A DNA stretch of 64,000 nt from JBNPEO01 sp050490315 (GTDB taxonomy: Bacteria; Actinomycetota; Actinomycetes; Actinomycetales; Micrococcaceae): positions 1-64,000 of the forward strand of contig NZ_JBNPEO010000010.1 in assembly GCF_050490315.1 (NCBI RefSeq). The letters run 5' to 3'. The notes beneath the pieces are model-generated. The model ran no database searches and was not told the origin of the DNA. It saw nothing but the letters and a program-made list of their open reading frames with translations. How positions within the stretch are numbered: position 1 is the stretch's first letter; every line of letters begins with the position of its first letter. This document shows positions 50,369-58,815 of this stretch, piece by piece. The position numbers and the translations under genes were made by a program.

Positions 50369-51574
50369 CTATGCATGGGACTCTCTGGATCTGATCGCGA
50401 TGCCGACCATGGTCACAGTGGCCACGATGGCGGCGAGTACCGCATAGAGAGTTTGGGCGTTCGGCGTCACTGCGACGAGTGCAAAGACGAGTGGCTGGGC
50501 GAAGCCGATATAGGAGAGCGAGTAGAACGCGGCGTTGAGCCGTGCGCGATCTTTCGGATGACCAATCTCCTCCATGCGACGAAGACCTGCGACGAGCACC
50601 AAGCCGTACGCGGCGCCGAGGGCGATAGCGCTGGGGAGCATCAGGATGGTGAGCCGCGCCGCGAAGGTTCCCGCGGCCAGGAGCATCCCTAGCGCGGCGA
50701 TTCCCATTCCTAGAGGGAAGGCTCGTCCGGCCCTGCCGCGCTCGATGCGTTGCGCCAAAGGCTGGATGAGTGCCCCGGTGCCCATGGTGAGTCCCGTGAT
50801 GATCCCCGCCGTGGCGGCCTCGAATCCTCGGACCTGGATGACCGAAGGGATCACGGCGAAGCTCATCGTCGCAGCGCCAAAGACCCACGGAGCCGTGAGC
50901 GGAATGGCCCAGAGGAATGGCCGTGTCATGATCGCGCTCCAGAAACTCGCTCGGCGGCTCGATACGGGTTCTGTGGCGGAGACTTCAGCCTGCTCGACGA
51001 GCTCTTCGTGGTCGAGGGAGGTATCTGGGGCCCGCCATAGCAGCGCAGCCGCGATGGCCGAGATGAGCAGGTGGAGGGCGTAGGGCAGGACTTCCGGCAG
51101 TGGTGCCCATTGCGCGACGAGCCCTGCTGCGAGCGGGCCGCCACCAAACCCGACGGAGAGCGCGACCGCCACTCGCTTCGGAGCAGCGGAGCGGTCATCC
51201 GCAGACAAGTCCGTCACCCATGCCGTGCCTGGACCGAGAACTGCACCAGCCGCTGCACCGGAGAAGAACCTGCCCAGAAGGAGAAGCCAGGCCTCCTGCG
51301 AGCCGAGGCACAGCACGACAGAGGCGACAGCGGAAAGGATGACCGCAACTCGGACCGGCCAACGTCGGTCAACTCGGTCTGCGACCTCGGCGGCGACAAA
51401 GAGCACCGGGATGAGACCCACGATGTAGGTAGCGAACGCGAGGGCGATGAACGAGTCCGGCAGGCCGGCGGTCTCCCGATACACCGGTAGCAGAGCAGCG
51501 AACTGGTTCGCTCCCCACCCCACGACGGTGATAGCGGTCGCGACGCGTGCCCAACCAGGCAATCGAGTTCCCAT
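50369..51574 (-). CDS. MFS transporter, probable drug or metabolite exporter
   Basis: A 401-residue protein with twelve membrane helices. The loop 2-3 motif EVADRVDRRWPVRVAVIL is the major-facilitator motif A. The segment GRFFSGAAAGAVLGPGTAWVTDLSADDRSAAPKRVA is typical of DHA1-type exporters. AGGAGAG precedes the ATG. It is divergent from the ABATE/CGNR regulator, with only 41 bases between their starts; the palindrome AGTAACCG-N6-CGGTTACT lies there. The exported compound is unknown. Confidence 0.88.
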   Translation of the reverse strand: MGTRLPGWARVATAITVVGWGANQFAALLPVYRETAGLPDSFIALAFATYIVGLIPVLFVAAEVADRVDRRWPVRVAVILSAVASVVLCLGSQEAWLLLLGRFFSGAAAGAVLGPGTAWVTDLSADDRSAAPKRVAVALSVGFGGGPLAAGLVAQWAPLPEVLPYALHLLISAIAAALLWRAPDTSLDHEELVEQAEVSATEPVSSRRASFWSAIMTRPFLWAIPLTAPWVFGAATMSFAVIPSVIQVRGFEAATAGIITGLTMGTGALIQPLAQRIERGRAGRAFPLGMGIAALGMLLAAGTFAARLTILMLPSAIALGAAYGLVLVAGLRRMEEIGHPKDRARLNAAFYSLSYIGFAQPLVFALVAVTPNAQTLYAVLAAIVATVTMVGIAIRSRESHA

Positions 51575-51585
51575 GCACTCTCCTA

Positions 51586-51607
51586 AGTAACCGTTCTATC
51601 GGTTACT
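51586..51607. promoter_or_regulatory. palindromic operator with overlapping promoter
   Basis: AGTAACCG (51586-51593) and CGGTTACT (51600-51607) are perfect inverted 8-mers 6 bases apart, between the divergent MFS and ABATE/CGNR genes. A -10-like TACTAT at 51604-51609 is 7 bases before ATG 51616, so that mRNA would be leaderless. A regulator at this operator could block both promoters; the ABATE/CGNR protein is the obvious candidate. Confidence 0.7.
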
Positions 51608-51615
51608 ATAGTTGC

Positions 51616-52275
51616 ATGGCTACCGACCTTCGAACCAGCACGGCACTGCGGAAGCTTCGTTTCGACGGTGGCTCCCTCGTTCTCAACCTCACCGCAACCG
51701 TCGGGCGGCGGGGCGCTGGCGAAGAGCATCGCGTCGAGCGCCTCGACGGCGAGGAGGCCCTGGAACAGTGGCTCGTCGGCGTAGGTATCGAGGTCGACGC
51801 GAGCGTGGATCGGGGAGCGCTGCTGACGGAGTTGCGTGAGCTTCGCGAGCATGCCTGGGAAGTGCTGTCTGGGGTCGTACACGAGCGACCCGTGTCATCG
51901 TTCACCGTGCAGCGGATAGAGCGGTGGGCCAGCGCCGATGTTCCCCCGCCCCGCTTGGCGAACACTTCGCATGGACCGCAAGCTCAGATGGTGGCACTCA
52001 GCCACAGCGCGGTGTGCGCCCGCGCGGCTCGGGATCTGCTGGAGATCCTCGCAAGCCCTGACGTGCGTCATCGACTCCGGGAGTGCGCGAGCGAGGAGTG
52101 CCGCATGATCTACCTGCTCCCGTCTGGTTCGCGAGAGCGTCGCTGGTGCTCGATGAGTCAGTGCGGTAACCGCGCGAAAGCCGCCGCGCACCGCGCACGT
52201 TCACGCCAACCGCGAGAGCGCACCACCAACGTTGACGTGACGGAAGATCGCTCGATCAAGGAACCGGGAAGATGA
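51616..52275 (+). CDS. ABATE/CGNR zinc-finger transcriptional regulator
   Basis: A 219-residue regulator. The N-terminal ABATE stress-sensing domain (LRFDGGSLVLNLTATVGRRGAGEEHRVERLDGEEALEQWL) is followed by a C-terminal CGNR zinc finger: CASEECRMIYLLPSGSRERRWCSMSQCGNRAKAAAHRAR, with four cysteines. It probably controls its own and the MFS gene through the palindrome 9 bases upstream. ATG 51616 is chosen because of that promoter spacing and homology start; no ribosome site is seen. It overlaps the MaoC gene by 4 bases. Confidence 0.88.
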   Translation: MATDLRTSTALRKLRFDGGSLVLNLTATVGRRGAGEEHRVERLDGEEALEQWLVGVGIEVDASVDRGALLTELRELREHAWEVLSGVVHERPVSSFTVQRIERWASADVPPPRLANTSHGPQAQMVALSHSAVCARAARDLLEILASPDVRHRLRECASEECRMIYLLPSGSRERRWCSMSQCGNRAKAAAHRARSRQPRERTTNVDVTEDRSIKEPGR

Positions 52276-52811
52276 CGTCACCCGGCTCGCATGTTGCGAA
52301 TCCAGACGGCCTCTGGCTTGACGACCTCGCCGTCGGAATGCAGTTCCATTCGCCCGTTGTACTCCTGCGCGAGGAGGACATCATTGCCTTCGCCGAACAG
52401 TTTGACCCGCAGGCATTCCATCTCTCTGCCACGGCGGCCCGAGACAGCTTCTTCGAAGGACTCGCTGCGAGCGGATGGCATACTGCTGCGTTGTCGATGA
52501 AGCTGCTCGCGCAGGCTTTGCCCTTGGCTACAGGAATCATCGGCAAAGGCGTGGAGATCGAATGGCCGAGCCCGACACGACCGAATGACGAACTCAGGGT
52601 CGTTGCCCAAATCGACACGATCACGCCGTCGAAGAGCCGCCCCGATCGTGGATCGATCACCGTGGGCTACCAAACTCTGAACCAGAGCGGCGATATCCGG
52701 CAGCGCGCGCGCATCACGCTCATAGGCTGGAAGCGCCACGTTGGAACTCAGGCCACAGCGCCGGGCGCTGAGAGCGGCGAAAAGGCGATCAAACGCGGAG
52801 AAAGTCGCTGA
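52272..52811 (+). CDS. MaoC-like hotdog dehydratase
   Basis: A 179-residue single hotdog-fold protein of the (R)-specific enoyl-CoA hydratase/MaoC type. The catalytic region reads FAEQFDPQAFHLSATAARDSFFEGLAASGWHTAA, with the Asp-His pair in DPQAFH. It is encoded with the ABATE/CGNR regulator (ATGA overlap), so its expression is probably controlled together with the exporter. The true substrate, an acyl-CoA or other enone, is unknown. Confidence 0.85.
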   Translation: MTSPGSHVANPDGLWLDDLAVGMQFHSPVVLLREEDIIAFAEQFDPQAFHLSATAARDSFFEGLAASGWHTAALSMKLLAQALPLATGIIGKGVEIEWPSPTRPNDELRVVAQIDTITPSKSRPDRGSITVGYQTLNQSGDIRQRARITLIGWKRHVGTQATAPGAESGEKAIKRGESR

Positions 52812-52836
52812 GTCGTACCTAGCCTGGCAGTGCGTA

Positions 52837-53697
52837 CTACAGGCTGATAGCGGCAATGCCGGCAAGTACGATCACGGCGCCGATCAGCCGGCGGACAAGG
52901 TGCCCTTCGCCGAAGAGACGCCAGGCCAGAAGTGCGCCGATCATGATGGATGCCTCCCGCAGTGGCGCGACGAGCGCCACGGGCGAGGTTTGCATTGCTG
53001 TCAGCACCAGGATGTACGCGAGCGGGGACAGCACTGCGACCGCGGCGATAGACGCGCGATTGACGCGGAGGGTGTTCGCGAACGCTGTGCGGCGTCTGAT
53101 GATGGCCGGAGCCATGAACACGACCTGGACGACGAGCGTGCCGGTGTAGTAGCTGACTGGGGCGAGTCCGATGGAGCCGATCGCGAACGAGTCCCACAGC
53201 GTGTAGGCGGCGATCGTTGCCCCGGTGGCAGTGCCCCATGCGATGCCGCGGAGGGGGCGGGTGCCCGTTCTCTGAAAGGGGTTGCCGGTGACGACGACGA
53301 TGCCTGCGAGGATGGCGAGCGCTCCGATGATCGCCAGTGCCGTGGGGCGTTCTCCGAGCAGGAGGATAGCGATCACGATGGTGAGCAGCGGCCCCACGCC
53401 GCGGGCGATCGGGTAGACGACTCCGAGGTCGGCTCGGTCGTAGCCTGCCTGCAGGGTGAGCGAGTACGTCAGGTGCAGGGCGGCGGACACGGCCGCGGCG
53501 GCGGCCAGGGTCCAGGTGATCGGCTGCGAACCGGTGATGGCGGCACCGATCGCGAGGGGAAGGCACAGGAGTGCGGAAGCGGTCGTGTAGGCGCCCACGA
53601 ACAGCAGCGTGTCGCCCTTCTTGTACTTCGATACGAGGTTCCAGCCGGCGTGGGCGACTGCGGCGACGAGGACGATCGCGACGGTGGCTGGCGGCAT
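52837..53697 (-). CDS. EamA/DMT-family transporter
   Basis: A 286-residue membrane protein with ten hydrophobic helices as two EamA repeats (AHAGWNLVSKYKKGDTLLFVGAYTTASALLC and SPLAYILVLTAMQTSPVALVAPLREASIMIGALLAWRLF). Members move small metabolites such as amino acids or nucleotides. Its start overlaps the RpiR-type gene stop by one base, so both are in one operon, divergent from the ketopantoate-reductase-like gene. The substrate is unknown. Confidence 0.88.
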   Translation of the reverse strand: MPPATVAIVLVAAVAHAGWNLVSKYKKGDTLLFVGAYTTASALLCLPLAIGAAITGSQPITWTLAAAAAVSAALHLTYSLTLQAGYDRADLGVVYPIARGVGPLLTIVIAILLLGERPTALAIIGALAILAGIVVVTGNPFQRTGTRPLRGIAWGTATGATIAAYTLWDSFAIGSIGLAPVSYYTGTLVVQVVFMAPAIIRRRTAFANTLRVNRASIAAVAVLSPLAYILVLTAMQTSPVALVAPLREASIMIGALLAWRLFGEGHLVRRLIGAVIVLAGIAAISL

Positions 53698-54581
53698 CAG
53701 GTGATGTCGGGCAGGTCGATCCCGGCCCGTTCCGCGCGCGAGACGCGGTCGGGATCGCGCAGTGCCAGTGCGGCTGCGAGAGCGTCGACGACGACGAGCT
53801 GCGCCAGGCGGCTCCCGGCAGCGGCCATCTGCGTCGTGAGCGGCGCGCCGCCCACGACGAGTGCGACGGTGGACACATCGGTGAGTGGCGTGCCGTACTG
53901 GTTGGTGATGGCGATGACCGTCGCGTCGGCGGACGCGGCGGCGTCCGCAATCGCGACCGTCATGTCGGTGCGGCCGGTGGAGCTGACGGCGACGACGACG
54001 TCGCCGGGGTCGAGCAGGCGTGCCGCGATCATCGCGGACTCGTGATCGGCGACCCCCGATGTCCGCACGCCCAGCGAACGCAGCCGGAACACGACATCAG
54101 CCGCGACCGTCGCCGAAGGGCCCGCGCCATAGGCGAGGAGCTGCCCAGCGCCACGGATCGCGGAGACCGCTTGGTCGAGAGCGTCCGGGTCGATCGCGCC
54201 GCCCAGGGCGGTGAGCGCGTCGATCCCTGTGCGCGCTGTCGTGTCGATGATCGTGCGCGTCGAATCGGTGCTCGTGAGCGTGTGTGGCGGGGCGAAGAAC
54301 TCCGCTGTTCCGCGAGCGCGGGCGATTTCCAGCTTCAGTTCGGCGAAGCCCGAGAATCCGATTGCGCGGGCGGCACGGATCACGCTTGGTGCCGAGACTC
54401 CTGCTCGCTCGGCGACTTGCGCCGTCGTGCTCCTCCCCACGAACAACGGGTCCTTCAGTACGAGGCCGACAACTTTCGCCTCGCTTGCCACCAGGCCCGC
54501 GCTCCGCGCCTGAACCGTTCCGAGCCAGCGGCGCAGTGGGTCCTCTGCTGCCGAAACTGCATTACTTGAGGATCTTGTCAC
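53697..54581 (-). CDS. MurR/RpiR-family transcriptional regulator
   Basis: A 294-residue regulator. The N-terminal HTH (TTAQVAERAGVSAPSVIRAARAIGFSGFAELKLEIARA) is followed by a SIS sugar-phosphate-binding domain (GAGQLLAYGAGPSATVAADVVFRL, GDVVVAVSSTGRTDMTVAIADAA). It is upstream of the EamA transporter gene and divergent from the reductase gene at 54605, with 23 bases between the two starts. The AT-rich stretch GGGTAATAACGTAAC there (54584-54598) is a likely binding region. Confidence 0.9.
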   Translation of the reverse strand: MTRSSSNAVSAAEDPLRRWLGTVQARSAGLVASEAKVVGLVLKDPLFVGRSTTAQVAERAGVSAPSVIRAARAIGFSGFAELKLEIARARGTAEFFAPPHTLTSTDSTRTIIDTTARTGIDALTALGGAIDPDALDQAVSAIRGAGQLLAYGAGPSATVAADVVFRLRSLGVRTSGVADHESAMIAARLLDPGDVVVAVSSTGRTDMTVAIADAAASADATVIAITNQYGTPLTDVSTVALVVGGAPLTTQMAAAGSRLAQLVVVDALAAALALRDPDRVSRAERAGIDLPDIT

Positions 54582-54604
54582 GGGTAATAACGTAACATTG
54601 CAGC

Positions 54605-55525
54605 ATGGTGACAGAGCAACGGCGCGGCTCCTCCGGAGAGCGCATACGGGTTGGTGTGGTGGGTCCGGGGGCTATCGGTACGACGGTGTCAGCGCTTCTG
54701 CATGAGGCGGGCAGCACGCCGGCGCTCTATGGTCGTACGCCGCGAACGGAACTCACCCTGATCGACGGCGACCGCCGGATCGTCGTCCCCGGCCCCGTGC
54801 GCACCGATCCCGCTGCGCAGCCCGAGAAGGCGGATGTGCTCTTCCTGGCGGTCAAGGCAACCCAGACCGCTGCGGCAGCCCCCTGGCTGCGTGCCCTGTG
54901 CGGCCCCGGGACTGTGGTTTGCGTGTTGCAGAACGGCGTCGAGCAAATCGCTGCCGTTCGACCCCACGTTCCTGAGGGAGTAGAGGTCGTCCCCGCGGTC
55001 GTCTGGTTCCCGGCGCAGTCGCAGGAAGACGGCACCATCCTCCTGCGGGGCGAGCCCCGGCTGACGCTTCCCGCATCACCGGAAGCGGAGCGCATCGCGG
55101 ACGTCCTGCGCGACACGCGCTGCCAGGTCGAACTCGCGGGCGACTTCACCACCCTCGCCTGGCGCAAACTCCTCCAGAACGCCGCCGCCGGGCTCATGGC
55201 ACTCACCGGCCGGCGCGCCGGCGTGTTCAACCGCCCTGACTTCGCGTACTTGACGCTTGCCTACCTGGCAGAGTGCCTGGCCGTCTCGCGTGCCGAAGGA
55301 GCAGTCCTCGGTGAGGATACGCCCGCCGCGATCCTGGCCCGCTTCCAAGCATTCCCCGCCGATATGAGCACCTCGATCCTCACCGACCGGGAAGCGGGCA
55401 GACCACTTGAATGGGATATCCGCAACGGCGTCATCTCGCGTCTCGCGCGCAGACACGACATCCCCACACCGATCAGCGACGCCATCACTGCGCTCCTTGC
55501 CGCCACAAGCGACGGCCCCGGATGA
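54605..55525 (+). CDS. ketopantoate reductase-like (ApbA/PanE family) NADPH oxidoreductase
   Basis: A 306-residue enzyme of the 2-dehydropantoate 2-reductase family, which reduces a 2-keto acid with NADPH. The nucleotide site is VGVVGPGAIGTTVSALL and the conserved block is VLFLAVKATQT. The C-terminal catalytic part includes the expected Lys in AWRKLLQNAAAGLMAL. Its position beside a transporter and RpiR regulator suggests a role in a carbon compound's use rather than pantothenate synthesis, but this is inference. Confidence 0.85.
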   Translation: MVTEQRRGSSGERIRVGVVGPGAIGTTVSALLHEAGSTPALYGRTPRTELTLIDGDRRIVVPGPVRTDPAAQPEKADVLFLAVKATQTAAAAPWLRALCGPGTVVCVLQNGVEQIAAVRPHVPEGVEVVPAVVWFPAQSQEDGTILLRGEPRLTLPASPEAERIADVLRDTRCQVELAGDFTTLAWRKLLQNAAAGLMALTGRRAGVFNRPDFAYLTLAYLAECLAVSRAEGAVLGEDTPAAILARFQAFPADMSTSILTDREAGRPLEWDIRNGVISRLARRHDIPTPISDAITALLAATSDGPG

Positions 55526-55547
55526 TCCGGGACGCTGCTGCTCCAGC

Positions 55548-56288
55548 TCAGCGTCCGGGGAGGTTACTGAGCGCCTGGGATCGAGCGGCGAGGAGTTCCT
55601 GGTAGGTATCGTCGTGCTCAGCCCAGCGAAGGGGCTTGGCACGCTCGACAACGATCTCCTTCGGAGTCGGGTTCTGGGTGAGCAGCCCGATGACCTCGTC
55701 GAGGAAGTCGCCCATGGGCAGGGCATTCGGGTTGAGCTTCTCCTGGCCGGCGTTGGCGACGGCCGGTGGGATCAGCTCGGTCACGCCGATGCCAGTGCCG
55801 GTGAGGTGCGCGCGCAGCGATTCGGTGTACGAGTGCACGGCCGCCTTCGACGCGCCGTACGTCGCCATGAGCGGGAACGGCAGGAAGCCGATGCCCGAGG
55901 AAACGGTCATGATGTCACCGGCGCCACGGCCGAGCAGGTGGAGGGTGAACGCATCGATCACGCGGATCGTGCCGAGCAGGTTCACCGAGATCGTGGTCTC
56001 GGCCTGGGCGATGTGGTCCGGGTCGCGCAGATCCTCAGTGAGCATGACCCCCGACATCGTCACGACGACGTCAAGGTCGGGGTGCTTCGCCAGCACCTCA
56101 TCGCGCGCCTGAGCGACCGACGCCGCATCGGTGACGTCGATGCGCACCGTCTCGACGCCATCGACCTGCTCGATGTTGCGCCCGCCGACAACGACCGTGC
56201 TGCCCGCGTCAACGAATCGCTGGGCGAGGGCACGTCCGATTCCCGTGGTGCCTCCGACGATCAGGACGGTACGTCCGTTGATATCCAT
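55548..56288 (-). CDS. short-chain dehydrogenase/reductase
   Basis: A 246-residue classical SDR. The cofactor motif is VLIVGGTTGIGRALAQRF (TGxxxGxG), Asp-type strand end, and the catalytic Tyr and Lys are in ATYGASKAAVHSY, with Ser in MTVSSGIG. It is similar to actinobacterial SDRs often found divergent from an XRE/MmyB regulator, as here. ATG 56288 has GAGGAAG 3 bases upstream. The substrate is unknown. Confidence 0.9.
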   Translation of the reverse strand: MDINGRTVLIVGGTTGIGRALAQRFVDAGSTVVVGGRNIEQVDGVETVRIDVTDAASVAQARDEVLAKHPDLDVVVTMSGVMLTEDLRDPDHIAQAETTISVNLLGTIRVIDAFTLHLLGRGAGDIMTVSSGIGFLPFPLMATYGASKAAVHSYTESLRAHLTGTGIGVTELIPPAVANAGQEKLNPNALPMGDFLDEVIGLLTQNPTPKEIVVERAKPLRWAEHDDTYQELLAARSQALSNLPGR

Positions 56289-56454
56289 GTGCTTCCTCAC
56301 GTGTCCGTCTCCGACTATGGGCCGGATGGTGTCCCGGCTCGATCGCCGGCATGCATCCATGCTCGGCCGATGCTCGGGGCCGAGGAAGGACCCCGCTGAT
56401 CCGCGTCCTGACAGGGCACCTTTCGATCGGTCGGGAATGGCTACCGTTGATCGC

Positions 56455-57276
56455 ATGGACGGCAACAACGACAACCGGCTCGGGGAGTACCTGAGCGCGC
56501 GCCGTGCGCTGGTCACTCCCGAGCAGGCGGGCATCCCCGCCGGATCAGGGCGGCGAGTCCCCGGTCTTCGGCGGGAGGAGGTTGCGCTGCTCGCCGGCAT
56601 CAGCGCTGACTACTACTTCCGGCTCGAACGTGGCCGCGACAAGAACCCCTCACCGCAAGTCCTGGAATCCCTCGCCAGGGTGTTGCGCCTCGACGAGGTC
56701 GAAGCCGACCACCTGATGAGCCTCGGCGGCCCCCGCCCTCGTGTCCGCCGTGCGAAAGCCTCCGGGCGCGCTGAGCGGGTACCTGCCCGGCAGCGCGACC
56801 TGCTCGCAGCGCTGAACATGCCCGCGTTCATCGAGAACCGCTACTTCGACGTCCTCGCTGCCAATCCGTTCGCGATCGCCTTCAACCCCCGCCTGGAGCC
56901 AGGGAACAACCGACTGCGCTCGTTAATGCTGGACCCCGCCGAACGCGACTTCCACGAGGACTGGGAGACAGCCGTCGACGAGTTCATCGCTGCTTTCCGT
57001 CGTTCCCTCGGCGACGAGACCGATGACCCGCGCGCCATCGAACTCGTCGGCGAGCTCTCGCTCGCCAGCGCACGCTTCCGCACACTGTGGGCTCGGCATG
57101 ATATCCGGCAGCTCACGGGTGGCACCGCAGTTGTCAATCATCCGAGTCTCGGCGCGCTGCGCCTCCACCGCGAGAAGATGCCGATCGACGACCTTGTCCT
57201 TGTCGTCTACTACCCGGCTGAGCACAGCGCAGACGCCGAGAAACTTGACCTGCTCGCATCCCTAACCGCCGAATAG
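56455..57276 (+). CDS. XRE-family regulator with MmyB-like ligand-binding domain
   Basis: A 273-residue regulator. The N-terminal HTH (AGSGRRVPGLRREEVALLAGISADYYFRLERGRDKNPSPQVLESLARVLRL) is typical of this family. The C-terminal PAS-like MmyB domain (MPAFIENRYFDVLAANPFAIAF) may bind a fatty-acid-like or SDR product ligand. It is divergent from the SDR gene, with a 166-base gap, and probably represses it. ATG 56455 lacks a ribosome site, so a leaderless message is possible. Confidence 0.88.
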   Translation: MDGNNDNRLGEYLSARRALVTPEQAGIPAGSGRRVPGLRREEVALLAGISADYYFRLERGRDKNPSPQVLESLARVLRLDEVEADHLMSLGGPRPRVRRAKASGRAERVPARQRDLLAALNMPAFIENRYFDVLAANPFAIAFNPRLEPGNNRLRSLMLDPAERDFHEDWETAVDEFIAAFRRSLGDETDDPRAIELVGELSLASARFRTLWARHDIRQLTGGTAVVNHPSLGALRLHREKMPIDDLVLVVYYPAEHSADAEKLDLLASLTAE

Positions 57277-57417
57277 GAGCGCGGCCCTTGGGAACCGACA
57301 GCGCTCAGTTCAGGCAGATCTCTCTCCAGTAATGGCTGGTATCTCGCCGGTCGCACGCGGTCGGGTCCCGCCCGGATCGCGCCGTCGAGTCGCTCATTTC
57401 GCCGACGTCCTCGGCGA

Positions 57418-57630
57418 ATGAACGCCGCGATCCACCGGATCGTGATCACTCAGAAGCGCATGCACCCAACCGCGCAGGACTACCTCGCCGCCCGTCGAAC
57501 GCTCGGTAACTCGAACACCGAGGCGATCCGCGCGCTCAAGCGCCACCTTGCCAGGCGGGTGTTCGCCCTGCTTCGGAATCGTGACGCAGCCACCAAAGCG
57601 ATCAGGCCAGTCGCTGGCCTTGCTGCCTGA
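57418..57630 (+). pseudogene. IS110-family transposase C-terminal remnant
   Basis: Only about the last 50 residues of an IS110 transposase remain: KRMHPTAQDYLAARRTLGNSNTEAIRALKRHLARRVFALL matches the family's C-terminal region. There is no upstream frame with the DEDD catalytic domain and no recognisable ends. The remnant lies antisense to the end of the SUKH-like gene. It marks an old insertion at this site. Confidence 0.78.
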
Positions 57631-58199
57631 ATCATCTGGACGTCGTCCCGACGCGGGCTTGGCTGCAGCCCGGCGGACGGCAGCGTCTCTAGACGACGTC
57701 GAACAGCAGCGACTCGATCCGTCCGTCGCCGGGCGTCGGGCGTCGGGCGGAGACTGATCACCTCGAGTAGCTTGTCGAGGTCCGAAGCGACAACTCTGGT
57801 CTGCTCGAACTCGGGCTCTTCGCCGTGCACGATTGCGCCATCTCGTCGGACGGCAAGATAGCCGTAGTGCCCTCGGACCGACAGCAGGATCGGGAAATGC
57901 TCGGTCCAGAAGTCGGTGACCGCGGCACGCTCTTCATCGGTCGACGCTGCATGCAGGCTGATCGTCTCGAACTCATTCCACGCGAATCCGTCTATCGTCG
58001 TGCCGGCGTAATCGTCTGTGGAGAGAAACCACGTTGCTTCGTCAGCGCTCGACAGCCGAGAGAAGGACGAGACCCATGAAGCGACGGAGCTGTGTGCTCG
58101 CCCGAGTGCGGCAGGGGCGAGCCATGCTCCCACAGGTGCCGGGGCGAACAGCCAGCCTGCGGATTGCAGGCTACCGATCGCCGACGCACGCACATCCAT
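57480..58199 (-). CDS. SMI1/KNR4 (SUKH)-like protein, possibly damaged at the C-terminus
   Basis: A 239-residue protein. The middle part (EFETISLHAASTDEERAAVTDFWTEHFPILLSVRGHYGYLAVRRDGAIVHG) has the look of a SUKH immunity domain. After EVISL the frame runs into the antisense of the IS110 remnant, so the last 60 or so residues are probably not native. ATG 58199 is preferred to 58247, where no good ribosome site is seen. SUKH genes are usually immunity genes for toxins; no toxin is visible here. Confidence 0.55.
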   Translation of the reverse strand: MDVRASAIGSLQSAGWLFAPAPVGAWLAPAALGRAHSSVASWVSSFSRLSSADEATWFLSTDDYAGTTIDGFAWNEFETISLHAASTDEERAAVTDFWTEHFPILLSVRGHYGYLAVRRDGAIVHGEEPEFEQTRVVASDLDKLLEVISLRPTPDARRRTDRVAAVRRRLETLPSAGLQPSPRRDDVQMIQAARPATGLIALVAASRFRSRANTRLARWRLSARIASVFELPSVRRAAR

Positions 58200-58262
58200 A
58201 GCCACCAGGCTAACGAAGTGTCTTCGAGACACGAACGTGCCGAGCACCCTTGATGTCGGAAG

Positions 58263-58557
58263 CTACCCTCGGCCGACAACGTGGCGCTCGAACTTGACAT
58301 TGAGGCAGGGGAATCCGCCGCAGAGGATGTCCACCGGGGGGCACATCACGCCAGTTGATGGTGGTGATGTCGCCGAGGTTGGGGGCGTCGGGCCAGTGAT
58401 GGGCGAAGACGCGGGCGACCGGATCGTTGACGTCGGAGAACCAGACGGTCTCAGCACCAAAGACCTGTTCGACGGCGAGACCGAGGCCGCCGTATCCGGC
58501 GAACAGCGACCCGACGCGCAGCGGCTGATCGGGGTTTGTGGCCTGTTGATCGTGCAT
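58263..58557 (-). pseudogene. truncated and frameshifted cytosine-5 DNA methyltransferase
   Basis: Beginning at ATG 58557 the frame reads LRVGSLFAGYGGLGLAVEQVFG (motif I of C5 methylases) and FSDVNDPVARVFAHHWPDAPNLGDITTINW. At a C6 tract on the minus strand (about 58334-58339) the frame breaks. With five C the adjoining frame continues DILCGGFPC, the catalytic motif IV, and then loses homology near 58300. Thus a one-base insertion plus loss of most of the gene. It is a remnant of a phage- or element-type methylase. Confidence 0.8.
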
Positions 58558-58815
58558 CGTGGCTCCGCCTGGTCCGTAACCTTGGCCGGGCTCCACGTTG
58601 GAGTTCTGTCACCGTTCAGGTCACCTGCCAGGTGCGCTCAGTCCGCCATCTCCACTGCTACTGATCGCCTCACGGGAGCCGCGATTCCGGCTCCCGCTTC
58701 CGGCCCGCGTTTTGAGATGCCACGCGTCTTGCAGATGAGGTTTTTAGACCCGCGAATCCACTCTGATTTGACCCTGCGGGACCGAGCTCACCTGTGCTCC
58801 GAGAGGAGAACTCCG
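58558..58815. other. region upstream of the relaxase, candidate oriT
   Basis: 258 bases without a supported gene. GGGAGCC (58674-58680) and GGCTCCC (58689-58695) form an inverted repeat with an 8-base loop, 121 bases before the relaxase. MobF relaxases usually nick near an inverted repeat next to their gene. The nick site cannot be read from sequence alone. TCACCTGCCAGGTGCG (58621) is another short palindrome. Confidence 0.45.

Noticed and set aside
58018..58815. Long N-terminal extension of the relaxase
   Set aside because: This part runs antisense through the SUKH-like and methylase remnants, and family homology starts at GTG 58816 with a good ribosome site.
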